64,000 nt of DNA from Girardinichthys multiradiatus. Lineage: Eukaryota > Chordata > Actinopteri > Cyprinodontiformes > Goodeidae. The translations under genes were made by a program, and so were the position numbers. The stretch lies in contig NC_061817.1 in the NCBI RefSeq assembly GCF_021462225.1, positions 8,095,327 through 8,159,326 on the forward strand. Direction: 5' to 3'. The notes beneath the pieces were generated by a model. It was not told the DNA's origin. It did not search any database and saw only the letters and a program-made list of their open reading frames with translations. The number at the start of each line of letters is the position of its first letter. The first letter of the stretch is position 1. Of the stretch, positions 11,883 to 22,147 are shown one piece after another.

Positions 11883-13489
11883 CAGTAACATTTATGGTAA
11901 GTCTTACATCCAAGTACTAACAAGGCTCAACTCTACATTAAATCAAGTATGGGGAGGATGGGCATGTTAAAGGTGGTATATGGCTCTAATTGATATGTAG
12001 TTTTGACGAAAATTCTGAATGAAAGACTCACCTTCACCGCCTCCACCTTCCATTGTCTCTTCGGTGCGTCTCCCGGCCTTCCAATCAGCATCCTGTCCGT
12101 CTGATTCTCCATCCAATCACCTTCCGACGCCTTGCTTTTAAAGGAGCTTCTACCGTATTCATCTTCGCTTGTCAGCTGAGCTCATCTACAACCCCGACGC
12201 CTCCTCGCACTGTTCGTAACAGACTCTCCTTCCTCCCCTACCATTCGTAGGAGCGCTTGCCCTGCTTCATGGCTCATTTCTTCCTTGTCTCAGCTCTGGG
12301 CAAGCGGAAAGCGCATCAAGAACTCCTACACTTCTCCTGCCGCTGCGTCACCCGGCCTGGTTTCTCCAGCAGTTTCTCCTTCCATCTTCATCCCTCAAAC
12401 TGATTATCCTACAAATTTACATGCTTCATTCATCTCGTTCATGGATTCCCCCCCAGCACTCCACGTCATCCCTTACTCACCTGCTGTGAGTTCGCCGCCA
12501 TCTGTGCCACATCAGTATTTCCTCTTCCCGCTCCATCATAGCTGCCTGCTCCTCAGCTCCTCCCACCGCTGTTCGCCCTTGCTAGCGCCCAGCCTAGCGC
12601 CCAGCCCAGCTTGTCTCTAGGTAAGATGTATCACTCCACTCTCTCTCTCTATCTTTTTCATTCATGTGCTCTTCAAGTGTGCGGTGTTTCCCACTCCTCT
12701 TTTCATTCAGGTTGATCATTTACTCTCATGTATTTTACCATCTCGTTCAGGCTCAGCTCTAAATCCTACCGAGGCAGCTTATTATCTAGTTCTTTCATTT
12801 TATATCTCCTGAAGCTGTCTAAATGTATCGCTTCCTCTGATTATTTTCTGCTTCGTTTAAATCATCTCGTCCCCGGGTTTCTGTCCGAACTACCGCACCT
12901 GCTGCCGGTCAGACCTCTCCGAGTTCCTCCAGTCCTTGGTCCCCAGAAGCGATCACACTCTCTAACACTGGCTCTTAAAGGACGATTCTCAAACAGCTTC
13001 TAACTTTCTGCTCTTTTATTCTAAATTAAGCAGAGGAATGATTACAGAGATCAGCGCTGAGGCTCCTATCTCGGATCATCGCCGTATTTGAAAGGTTGAC
13101 AAAGAGCCCCGCAAGAAGGTCACACGTGGTTTTATCTGGCACTCCAAAGCAATAGATGTGCACTTCCCTAGTGTTTATCAGTAGATTACGTGCCACCATT
13201 ACGGTGTCTATCTGATAGGTTGTGTAGTAGCTGGTGTCCATTTTTAATCTAAGTGTGCTGCTGCATTTTAATTAAACAGTTATTGGCTACTCCCTTTAAA
13301 AAAAAAAAAAAACCCAGTGCCCCACCCACAGGTCATTCATGTCAAAACCTTAGGCCATTTATCCCCGTATGGTTTCGATGTGTATTCTTTGTGAACATTT
13401 ATTAAATCACAGCCCTGATACGATCCGCTCTTCCGATTTAATAATCTTCACCTACTCAAACATGCAAAATTCTACACAAAAGGGGTAAA
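11883..13489. other. C/T-rich stretch with small possible LINE endonuclease relic
   Basis: From about 12,010 to 13,020 the top strand is pyrimidine- and C-rich with several long but patternless open frames. Its style resembles the recombinase relic at 17.1-19.3 kb, and it could be the other part of that element separated by LINE A; this is inference only. At about 13,040-13,200 a short reading (ISDHRR, then KKVTRG) looks like the end of a LINE endonuclease domain, very degenerate. A poly-A run lies near 13,300. Confidence 0.3.
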
Positions 13490-16466
13490 ATATCTAACTA
13501 AACAAAATAAAGCAAAACAGCAGTGGGATCAAACCAAGCGGAGCTGCGGCTCTATATGGGATCCTGCGCCAAAAACGTCGAAGGGGAAACCGTGCTGGCG
13601 CGCTGGTAAAGCTCCGCAAAAGAGGACTTCACACCCCACTGCCTTCAATCCACCTGGCAAATGTCCGCTCTCTCAACAACAAGATGGACGAGCTGCTTCT
13701 TCTCACCGGTAAAAACACGGATCTCCGCGGATCAGCGGTTCTCTGCTTCACCGAGACATGGCTGAGTGAAAACATCCCGGACCGTGCACTGCTGTTGCCG
13801 GACTTCCAGCTGCTCAGAGCGGATCGCAGCGCGGAGCTATCGGGGAAGAGGCGAGGAGGCGGAATCTGCTTTTATATAAATTAAGGTTGGTGCAGAGACA
13901 TAAAAGTGCTGGGAAAAACATGTAGCCCGGATCTGGAGTCATTTTCCATAATCTGCAAGCCGTTTTATTCACCGAGAGAGTTTTCCTCGTTTATAATAAT
14001 CGGCTCATATTTTCCACCGCATGGCTGCACTTCTGCCGAAAAAAAACATCTTGCTGAGCTGATTACAGACCTGAAGAAAAAATACCCTGACTCTTTCATC
14101 ATAATACTGGGAGATTTTAACAGCGCAAACCTCTCAAATGAACTCCCCAAATACAGACAGCATATTAAGTGTCCCACCAGAGACAAAAACACACTGGACC
14201 ATTGTTACACAGCTTTAAAGGACTCATATCATGCTGGTACCAGGGCTGCTCTGGGTTTTTCGGATCATTATCTAATCCACCTCATCCCAACCTACAGACA
14301 GAGACTAAGAGCTTCCAAACCCAAGGTTCACACTGTTAAGAAGTGGACTGAGGAATCAAAGCAGATGCTACAGGCCTGCTTTGAATGCACAGACTGGACT
14401 GTTTTTGAAACCTCAGCCACTGACCTAAACCAACTAACTGATGTGGTGACATCATACATCAGTTTCTGTGAGGACATGTGTGTGCAGACAAAGACCTTCT
14501 GCACCTTTGGGAACAATAAGCCATGGTTTAGTCCACACCTCAGGAATCTGCGCAGGGAAAAGGAAGAAGCTCACAGCAGTGGAGATTGGGCGCGGTACAG
14601 GCAGGCCAGGAACAGACTAACAAAAGAGATCAAAGCAGCTAAGAGAAGCTACAGTGAGAAGCTGAAGATCACCCTTTCTACTGGTGACACTTCAGCTGTA
14701 TGGACTGGTCTGAGAAACCTGACTGCCTACAAGAGCCCCTCCACCCATCCTGAACAGAGTCGTCTCCTGGCCAACCGTCTGAATGGCTTCTACTGCAGAC
14801 ATGACAAGAAGCCATTCACACCTCAAATCATCCCCTCTACATCCCATTCAGGAACAAATTCCTCCCATAAAGCAACCAACCCCCCACCATCAGATCCTCT
14901 GCCTGCACTAAAGATCTCCGAGGAAGAGGTAAACAGGCTCTTTCAGCGCATGAAAACAAAGAAAGCTGGAGGACCTGATAACGTCTCCCCATCATGCCTG
15001 AAAGCCTGCGCACATCAACTCGCTCCGATCTTCACAAGGATCTTCAACAAGTCACTGGAGAAATGTGAGGTCCCCTCCTGCCTCAAACGATCCACCATCA
15101 TCCCGGTTCCCAAGAAACCCACCATCGTAGGATTAAATGACTACAGGCCTGTAGCCCTGACGTCTGTGATCATGAAGTCCTTTGAGCGGCTGGTGTTGAA
15201 GCACCTGAAAGACATCACAGGCCACCTGCTGGATCCCTTGCAATTTGCTTACCGAGCAAATAGGTCGGCAGATGATGCTGTTAACTTAGGTCTACACTTC
15301 ATCCTGCAACACCTCGACCGTCCAGGGACGTACGCCAGGATCCTGTTTGTAGACTTCAACTCGGTCTTCAACACCATCATACCAGACATCCTCCACCAGA
15401 AGCTCACACAGCTCAACGTCCCAGCCTCCACCTGTCAGTGGATCAACAGCTTCCTGACAGACCGACAGCAGCAGGTGAGACTGGGGAGCATCTTCTCCCG
15501 ATTCAGATCAATAAGTACTGGTGCCCCCCAGGGGTGTGTTCTATCCCCACTCCTCTTCTTCCTGTACACAAATGACTGCACCTCATCGGACTCGTCCGTG
15601 AAACTCCTTAAGTTTGCAGACGACACCACTGTCATTGGACTGATCCAGGACAGTGATGAGTCTGCATACAGACAGCAGGTGGATCGGCTGGTACACTGGT
15701 GCGGTCAGAACTGAACCCACTCAAGACTGTGGAAATGGTGGTGGACTTTCGGAGAACACCACCCCCATACACCCCCCTCACCATCCTCAACAACACTGTA
15801 TCGGCCGTGGACCACTTCAGGTTCTTAGGAACCACCATCTCTGATTACCTGAGATGGTCTTCACACATAGACACTGTTCAAAAGAAGGCCCGGCAGAGAC
15901 TGTACTTCCTGAGGCAACTCGAGAAGTTCAACCTTCCACAGGAGCTGTTGGTCATCTTCTACACTGCCATCATTCAGTCTGTCCTGTCTTCATTCATCTC
16001 AGTGTGGTTTGGCTCATCCACAAAACAAGACAGGTCCAGACTGCAACGAATAATCAGGACTGCAGAGAGAATAATCAGAGCTGACCTTCCCTCCATCCAG
16101 GACTTATACAGGTCTAGGGTCAAGAAAAGATCTGCCAAAATCTCTGCCGACCCCACACACCCTGCACATAAACTGTTTAGAGTTTTACCTTCAGGCCGCC
16201 GCTACAGAGCACTGTTTACTAAAACCAGCCGCCACAGACAGTTTCTTCCCCCAGGCTGTTTCTCTGATGAACATTCAATAGAGTACAGAACAACAGCATA
16301 CAGATGTTGCAAATGCACCTTTTTTATTAGATATGTGTATATTGTACATTGTAAATTGTAAATTTGTATATTCTGTAATGCGAAAACAGAACAAAAGAGC
16401 AAAGTGTACCGGAGGCAAATTCCTTGTTTGTATGTACAAACTTGGCAATAAAGCTGATTCTGATAT
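13490..16466 (+). mobile_element. LINE A: non-LTR retrotransposon, L2/CR1/Rex1 group
   Basis: One continuous endonuclease-RT element. The 3' end has a short UTR and ends CTTGGCAATAAAGCTGATTCTGAT at 16,443-16,466, a 3' tail style shared with LINE B and typical of fish L2-type LINEs. The 5' limit is not sharp: coding similarity starts by about 13,560 and the element probably begins a little upstream. No target-site duplication was recognised. The clade name is inferred from motif style; the Jockey-type group is sure, the family is not. Confidence 0.85.
13560..16361 (+). pseudogene. LINE A ORF2-like endonuclease-reverse transcriptase
   Basis: Apurinic-endonuclease-type domain first: LANVRSLNNK at about 13,658, CFTETWL near 13,745, GDFNSANL near 14,110, and SDHYLIHL near 14,265. 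A linker follows, then the RT fingers and palm (KKAGGPDNVSP, ALTSVIMKSFERL, LQFAYRANRS), FVDFNSVFNT, GAPQGCVLSPLLF, and the catalytic FADD at about 15,614. Two lesions are clear: a TAA at 13,882-13,884 inside the endonuclease, and loss of a few codons with a frameshift near 15,705. After that the thumb region continues in the next frame to 16,361. The protein would nick target DNA and prime cDNA synthesis there. Codon use is otherwise well preserved, so the copy is moderately young. Confidence 0.88.
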
Positions 16467-17139
16467 TGGCACCCTCTACTAAAAAAAAATAATAAACATT
16501 TTTAATAAATAATGTAACTTGGTATTCGCATGTCAAATAAGCTAAGCACATGACCTTGCTGCACACCTTCTCTTCTGTTTGTCTTCCATTTAAAAACAGA
16601 GTTGTAAAGGAAGAGCCTGTGTGTGCTTCTCTGTGACTCAACAAAAAGGAAATTGTACTTGAGCAACAAATCTTTGTCCTCAACACAGGTTTTAATATGT
16701 AAGCAGTTATTTTTTTTTGCCGGAAGCAGCCAGATTTTTAATTGACGAGAAAGGCTTGTCTTTATGGTCTTATTCCCAAAAGGATTTGAGAGTCATTTTA
16801 ATAACAGAGTTCAGCTATAAATTCATTTAGGTGTTGATCATCTGAGTAACACGTTGAGATGTTTCCTTAGTGCATGGCTTAGAGATCATTGAACATTTCT
16901 TCTTTCTTCCTGTCTGGGCAACTGGCACCACCGTGACCTGCGAACAGGTGGAGCTGAGCAAGGTGCCTCTCATTGGCTACCAACCCTTATCTCCTGATGG
17001 TGGAACCCCAAGCAGCCAGTCAGGGATTATTATTATAATATTTCAATCTTGTTCTTGTTCCCTTATCAACCAGGCTATTTCCTGTTACGATATTCATCAT
17101 AACTATCTTTTCCCGTGATGATTGTAAAGCACACTTTCT
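16467..17139. other. gap between LINE A and recombinase relic
   Basis: Mostly AT-rich with no recognised element. A GC-richer block at about 16,885-17,030 reads as an uninterrupted 50-60-residue peptide preceded by a pyrimidine tract, and could be a stray exon or an unclassified repeat. Confidence 0.3.
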
Positions 17140-17688
17140 CTCTGCATACAGGGTTGGCGCTGCTCTGTTCATTGGTTTACAGCATCTCCCCCGGACTATG
17201 CGTTTCAACATAAGCACTAATCGTGCTGCTGACGCAGCAGCTTAACAGACTCAATGAAACAATTTATGAACAGTCAATTTTTAGTAAGGTTATTTACATG
17301 GACGTAGCTCCGTCTGTAGGTTTTGGGGGGTTTCTCAGGGCAATTTATTTCCACTGTAAGGCCTTCTTTCTTCCCTGATCTGAATCCCCAGCTTTCTATG
17401 AGATCATCCCATCGCTATAGCCTGCTGCATTTAGGGCATTTCTGGAAGAAGCGCATCACCGCTTTTCTGATAATGCAGCAGTGGTCAATCCCGTTAGTCA
17501 AAGCTGCTCGTCCTCTAAGGCATTATGCCTTACCTCCTGTGCATCCTGGCAAGCCATAACTCATAACTTCATCATTCCTGCCCATCATGTTCCAGGTTAT
17601 TCTATTTAGTTCCTAGGTCTTCTGTTGTTTCTCCCCATCAGTCTACTTCAACTCAAGTCTTAGGTCGATTGAATCCATCTCTTCATCC

Positions 17689-18024
17689 TTGCTAATATCA
17701 ACCTGCATTCTATTATTTATCAGGTTTAACCTTTTTCTACTTTCAAATCCGTTTCCTTCGCATGCCCCATTTCTCACGCTAGAAGGAGCCCCATGTCCGC
17801 ATCCTGGTTCCTCAAATATTATAGGCATGTCCCAATTTAATGCATTACGCCCCATCCAGTTTTCACACCATTCCTTCAGAATAGGAGCAGCCACTACTGC
17901 AGTGACCCAATCTCTCTCCCTCAGCCGCAATTGGGTCGTTGGTCTTCTTCATCCTTCTCTTCCTATGTTCGCCCAGATTTCCACTCCATTCTATCTGCTC
18001 AATGTTTTATCAGCTCTCAGGTAA
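17689..18024 (+). pseudogene. tyrosine recombinase C-terminal catalytic region, frameshifted
   Basis: The frame reads HSFRIGAATTA with the H-x-x-R box; Arg is at 17,878-17,880. The next box, LGRWSSSSFSSYVR, is read in another frame from 17,931, so one small indel lies between. It supplies the conserved Trp and the nucleophilic Tyr at 17,964-17,966. These H-x2-R, W and Y positions are the hallmark of phage-integrase-type recombinases that DIRS-like retroelements use for integration. The N-terminal half with the first catalytic Arg is not clearly readable. Confidence 0.6.
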
Positions 18025-18504
18025 GAGCTCCCAACAATTCCTGGTGGTGGTTGGCCTTTATCCATCATTGGCTTTGTTCAATTGTCATGTTACTGTTTTG
18101 CAAGTCTCTTCCCCTCAGCACCTGCCAGTCTTATCTAATTTTCTCCCTCATTCTAGCTCACCTATGTTCTTCGAAATGTATTTCTATTTGTTTCGCCCTT
18201 CCTTAATTGGAGGCTGATTATTCCTTGTCTTCTCATGCTTTGTGCATTACATTACTCATCTTCCTGCATTCAGTTTGCTGTTCTCTAATTACTCAACCCC
18301 GACTCAGAGATCTTTATTTTAACCTTACTTCTTATCTTCATCTGCATTTCTTTAATGGCATTTTCAGCACTCCATAGTTTCCATAATTTCTTCATCTCAT
18401 TTTTCTTCATCCTTCATCTTTTTATTCCTTCATTACCCGTTCTATCTGTTCTTTACAAGCTGATAACTTCATATCTTTATTCAAATCCTCAGCGGATATA
18501 CCTC

Positions 18505-19035
18505 TAATTACACATTGCCACACGGCATATCTATCATCTCGCTCTGCTCTCTAAAGTTTGAAATAATCACGCATTGCCTACATCGGCATATCTATCACCT
18601 TACTCTGCTCTCGAAGCTTTCATTAAGCGTCGCATCCCTTGCATTGCCAACACGGCATATCTATCACCTTGCTCTATTCTCTAAGCATAATCAAGCATTG
18701 CCAAAACGGCACATCTATCACCTCGCATTGCTCCTCTTGGCATATCTATCATCTCGCATTGCCCCTCTCGGCATATCTATCACCTCGCATTGCCCCTCTC
18801 GGCATATCTATCACCTCGCATTGCCAAAACGGCATATCTATCACCTCGCATTGCCCCTCTCGGCATATCTATCCCCTCGCATTGCCCCTCTCGGCATATC
18901 TATCAACTCGCATTGCCCCTCTCGGCATATCTATCAACTCGCATTGCCCCTCTCGGCATATCTATCAACTCGCATTGCCCCTCTCTGCATATCTATCACC
19001 TCGCATTGCCCTTCACGGCATATCTTCCATCTGCT
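18505..19035 (+). repeat. 31-bp minisatellite (GGCATATCTATCACCTCGCA core)
   Basis: The best-preserved array at 18,722-19,035 repeats a 31-bp unit (core GGCATATCTATCACCTC then GCATTGCCCCTCTC) about ten times. Looser, longer-spaced copies lie upstream to 18,505. Variants are mostly single-base (CACC/CAAC/CCCC) plus an AAAAC replacement of CCTCTC in some units. Since 31 is not a multiple of 3 and the unit has no stop in any forward frame, overlapping open frames of 102-183 codons arise here; they are artefacts of the repeat. Confidence 0.92.
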
Positions 19036-19414
19036 TTGCTTCTTTATTATTTTCCTTGCTTCATAGCCTATTTACAAACTTCTTTTCTCTGCTTTTAATC
19101 TTCCCTGCAGCTTTCGCTTCTCTTTTTCTTTCTTATTTCATTGCACTTTTTTGATAGATGCCCCTCTAGTACTCTATTAGGCCTCGTCCCGGCCTCGGCC
19201 TTATTTTTTGGGGGAAGACATATTTAAATCTAAGCCTTACAAATGATCGTCTTAGCTCATGTCATTCTCAGCATTCATGTCTTCCTCCCAGGTCCGAGCG
19301 CCAAAGAAATAACCATGTAATTTCTCATCATTAAAATTTTCTAATTGCCATCCCTCTCTTGTGAGTCTTTTCAGATTGAATTGTGGTAAGTCCATTATAT
19401 CAATGAGATGTTTC

Positions 19415-19585
19415 TTTTTTTTTTTTGGCACTAGTGGCCTTCATTGAAGAGTAATTTCACAGAAAAGGGGATGAAAAGAGAAGGAAAAATATGCAGAAAA
19501 TGGCCTGAGATCGGGAATCAAACCCAGGATGACCGCATCGAGGACCATAGTCTCTGCACATGATACGCTTGCTCCACCAATTGAA
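19415..19585 (-). mobile_element. tRNA-derived SINE
   Basis: On the minus strand a tRNA-like head is followed by a short body and an A-rich tail. The head holds a B box, GGGTTTGATTCCC, complementary to 19,513-19,525. The body ends AAGGCCACTAGTGCC directly before the poly-A (poly-T on + at 19,411-19,426). The tRNA-head, body and A-tail layout defines a Pol III SINE; fish genomes carry many copies with this ending. The A-box region is degenerate and the head boundary is approximate. Confidence 0.7.
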
Positions 19586-20366
19586 ACACCCATCACCCCT
19601 GAAATGTTCCCATTCAACAAATTTAATCATGCTAATTGTAGTTTCCATCTTTATGAACCCTTAATTAAATTATTTTATTCTCAAACCCTACAGTGCATAC
19701 AGCAATCAGGATCCAATCTAATGACAAGTTTGTGCTCTGTAACACCCTCATGCTTCAGCAGTTTATGTAGTAAATGTCGTGATCTGGGAGCCTGTCTGTT
19801 TTTTGCTTTCTGCTAACCTTATTCGTCCAGCAGAGGGTGTCGAAGCTACAGGAGGAACGTGGACAGATGATTTCCATCTTCTGTTTGCTGTGTACGCTAC
19901 TTAAGCCGTGGCTGCCTGCTACTCGTCGCCTGAGTGTTGAGCCTATGTGGTAACCAGCTCAAGCCAGCTTTCTGGTTTTTGATCAGTTCTGTTTTCGGTC
20001 TTTTCTGACACGTGTTTCGCCTTAGGTATCTGTAACCTGTGTGTGCGACAACCCTGGAATCGTTCCTCTAGCGCTTGGAGCTTTTGGATTACCTGTCTGG
20101 ATTCTGCGTATCCTCCAGGACCGAGCAATCTTCAATCTTTCACTGGACCTATGCTACTCTACGACAAGCGTACTCCTCCTGCAGACCTGTCCACCCTCCA
20201 ACGTAACTCCAGCTCCACCCACCAACGTAACTCCAGCTTCACCCTCCGCTCACTTCCCACGGAGAGTACGAGTGCTGTGAACTCTAGTTCAGTTTCCTTA
20301 ACTCCGTCTCCCCTGGCAGATCCCGTTCACCCTCTAGTAAGAGCAATAATAATTATTTATGATATA

Positions 20367-21963
20367 CAGGTCCTTCTCAAAATATTAGCATATTGTGATA
20401 AAGTTTTTTATTTTCCATAATGTAATGATGAAAATTTAACATTCATATATTTTAGATTCATTGCACACTAACTTAAATATTTCAGGTCTTTTATTGTCTT
20501 AATACGGATGATTTTGGCATACAGCTCATGAAAACCCAAAATTCCTATCTCACAAAATTAGCATATCATTAAAAGGGTCTCTAAACGAGCTATGAACCTA
20601 ATCATCTGAATCAACAAGTTAACTCTAAACACCTGCAAAAGATTCCTGAGGCCTTTAAAACTCCCAGCCTGGTTCATCACTCAAAACCCCAATCATGGGT
20701 AAGACTGGCGACCTGACTGCTGTCCAGAAGGCCACTATTGACACCCTCAAGCAAGAGGGTAAGACACAGAAAGAAATTTCTGAACAAATAGGCTGTTCCC
20801 AGAGTGCTGTATCAAGGCACCTCAGTGGGAAGTCTGTGGGAAGGAAAATGTGTGGCAGAAAACGCTGCACAACGAGAAGAGGTGACCGGACCCTGAGAAA
20901 GATTGTGGAGAAGGGCTGATTCCAGACCTTGGGGGACCTGCGGAAGCAGTGGACTGAGTATGGAGTAGAAACATCCAGAGCCACCGTGCACAGGCATGTG
21001 CAGGAAATGGGCTACAGGTGCCGCATTCCCCAGGTCAAGCCACTTTTGAACCAGAAACAGCGGCAGAAGCACCTGACCTGGGCTACAGAGAAGCAGCACT
21101 GGACTGTTGCTCAGTGGTCCAAAGTACTTTTTTTGAATGAAAGCAAATTCTGCATGTCATTCGGAAATCAAGGTGCCAGAGTCTGGAGGAAGATTGGGGA
21201 GAAGGAAATGCCAAAATGCCAGAAGTCCAGTGTCAAGTACCCACAGTCAGTGACGGTCTGGTTGCCGTGTCAGCTGCTGGTGTTGGTCCACTGTGTTTTA
21301 TCAAGGGCAGGGTCAATGCAGCTAGCTATCAGGAGATTTTGGAGCACTTCGTGCTTCCATCTGCTGAAAAGCTTTATGGAGATGAAGATTTCATTTTTCA
21401 GCACGACCTGGCACCTGCTCACAGTGCCAAAACCACTGGTAAATGGTTTACTGACCATGGTATCACTGTGCTCAATTGGCCTGCCAACTCTCCTGACCTG
21501 AACCCCATAGAGAATCTGTGGGATATTGTGAAGAGAACGTTGAGAGACTCAAGACCCAACACTCTGGATGAGCTAAAGGCCGCTATCGAAGCATCCTGGG
21601 CCTCCATAAGACCTCAGCAGTGCCACAGGCTGATTGCCTCCATGCCACGCCGCATTGAAGCAGTCATTTATGCAAATTCCCGACCAAGTATTGAGTGCAT
21701 AACTGTACATGATTATTTGAAGGTTGACGTTTTTTGTATTAAAAACACTTTTCTTTTAGTGGTCGGATGAAATATGCTAATTTTGTGAGATAGGATTTTT
21801 GGGTTTTCATGAGCTGTATGCCACAATCATCCGTATTAAGACAATAAAAGACCTGAATTATTTCAGTTAGTGTGCAATGAATCTAAAATATATGAATGTT
21901 AAATTTTCATCATTAAAAATAATGAACTTTATCACAATATGCTAATATTTTGAGAAGGACCTG
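20367..21963 (+). mobile_element. Tc1-like DNA transposon, copy 2
   Basis: Full-length copy (1,597 bp) with both CAGGTCC ends and TA duplications (20,365-20,366 and 21,964-21,965). It is inserted in LTR-c, so it is younger than that LTR. Both inverted repeats are about 200 bp and include the CAATAAAAGACC segment. The right end lacks a few bases near 21,913 compared with the other copies. Confidence 0.96.
20695..21699 (+). pseudogene. Tc1 transposase, multiply disabled
   Basis: Same 334-residue design as copy 1 but broken. Codon 75 is TGA (20,917-20,919; CGA to TGA). The first catalytic Asp (position 148) is Asn (AAT, 21,136-21,138). A one-base loss near 21,261 shifts the frame, and about four bases are missing near 21,676. 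The second Asp and the Glu of the DD34E core (HDLAPAH and NPIENLWD) are still encoded after the shift. Two of the changes are C-to-T or G-to-A, consistent with CpG decay. It cannot make active enzyme but its ends could still be substrates. Confidence 0.93.
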
Positions 21964-22147
21964 TATATATATATTGCCGTCTTTGTTTCTTACCTGCTGT
22001 TTTCCCCGCACAGTTGGAGAGACCAGACTCCTGTCACTTCCTTGTAGGATTTTAGGAAATAATAAACTTCTTTTCACCGTGAGATTATCTCTACTTGAGT
22101 TCTTTCTGTATGTGGGTCAGATCAGTGTCAAAAATGATGTCAGTAAA

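Larger units (their letters stand above)
17140..19330 (+). mobile_element. DIRS/Ngaro-like tyrosine-recombinase retroelement relic
   Basis: The relic shows two diagnostic parts. First, an RNase H segment: a DVAPSVGFGGF motif at about 17,299-17,331 and an SDNAAVV motif near 17,471. Second, a tyrosine recombinase C-terminal half. The recombinase in place of a DDE integrase is what separates DIRS/Ngaro elements from gypsy. The 3' part contains a 31-bp minisatellite (18,505-19,035) and ends in sequence that I cannot pair with a 5' repeat, so the limits are approximate. Multiple frame changes show it is inactive. Confidence 0.65.
19775..22142 (+). mobile_element. solo LTR (LTR-c) split by Tc1 copy 2
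   Basis: Sequence from TGTCGTGATC to AATGATGTCA flanked by the 5-bp duplication GTAAA (19,770-19,774 and 22,143-22,147). Removing the Tc1 copy and one TA leaves about 769 bp with TG...CA ends and an AATAAA at 22,061 near the right end, as expected for a single LTR left by LTR-LTR recombination. No internal region or second LTR is present. The strand is set by the polyadenylation signal. The superfamily is uncertain (gypsy or ERV-like). Confidence 0.75.

Noticed and set aside
18722..19035. CRISPR-like direct repeats
   Set aside because: Units are contiguous 31-bp tandem copies without unique spacers, in a vertebrate-type sequence.
18515..19154. Long overlapping open frames (102-183 codons) as a repetitive protein gene
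   Set aside because: They are the 31-bp minisatellite read in three frames; there is no start context, domain or codon bias.
19497..19585. Functional tRNA gene on the minus strand
   Set aside because: The B box is good but the acceptor stem and A box do not fold, and the A-rich tail with the common SINE body follows directly.
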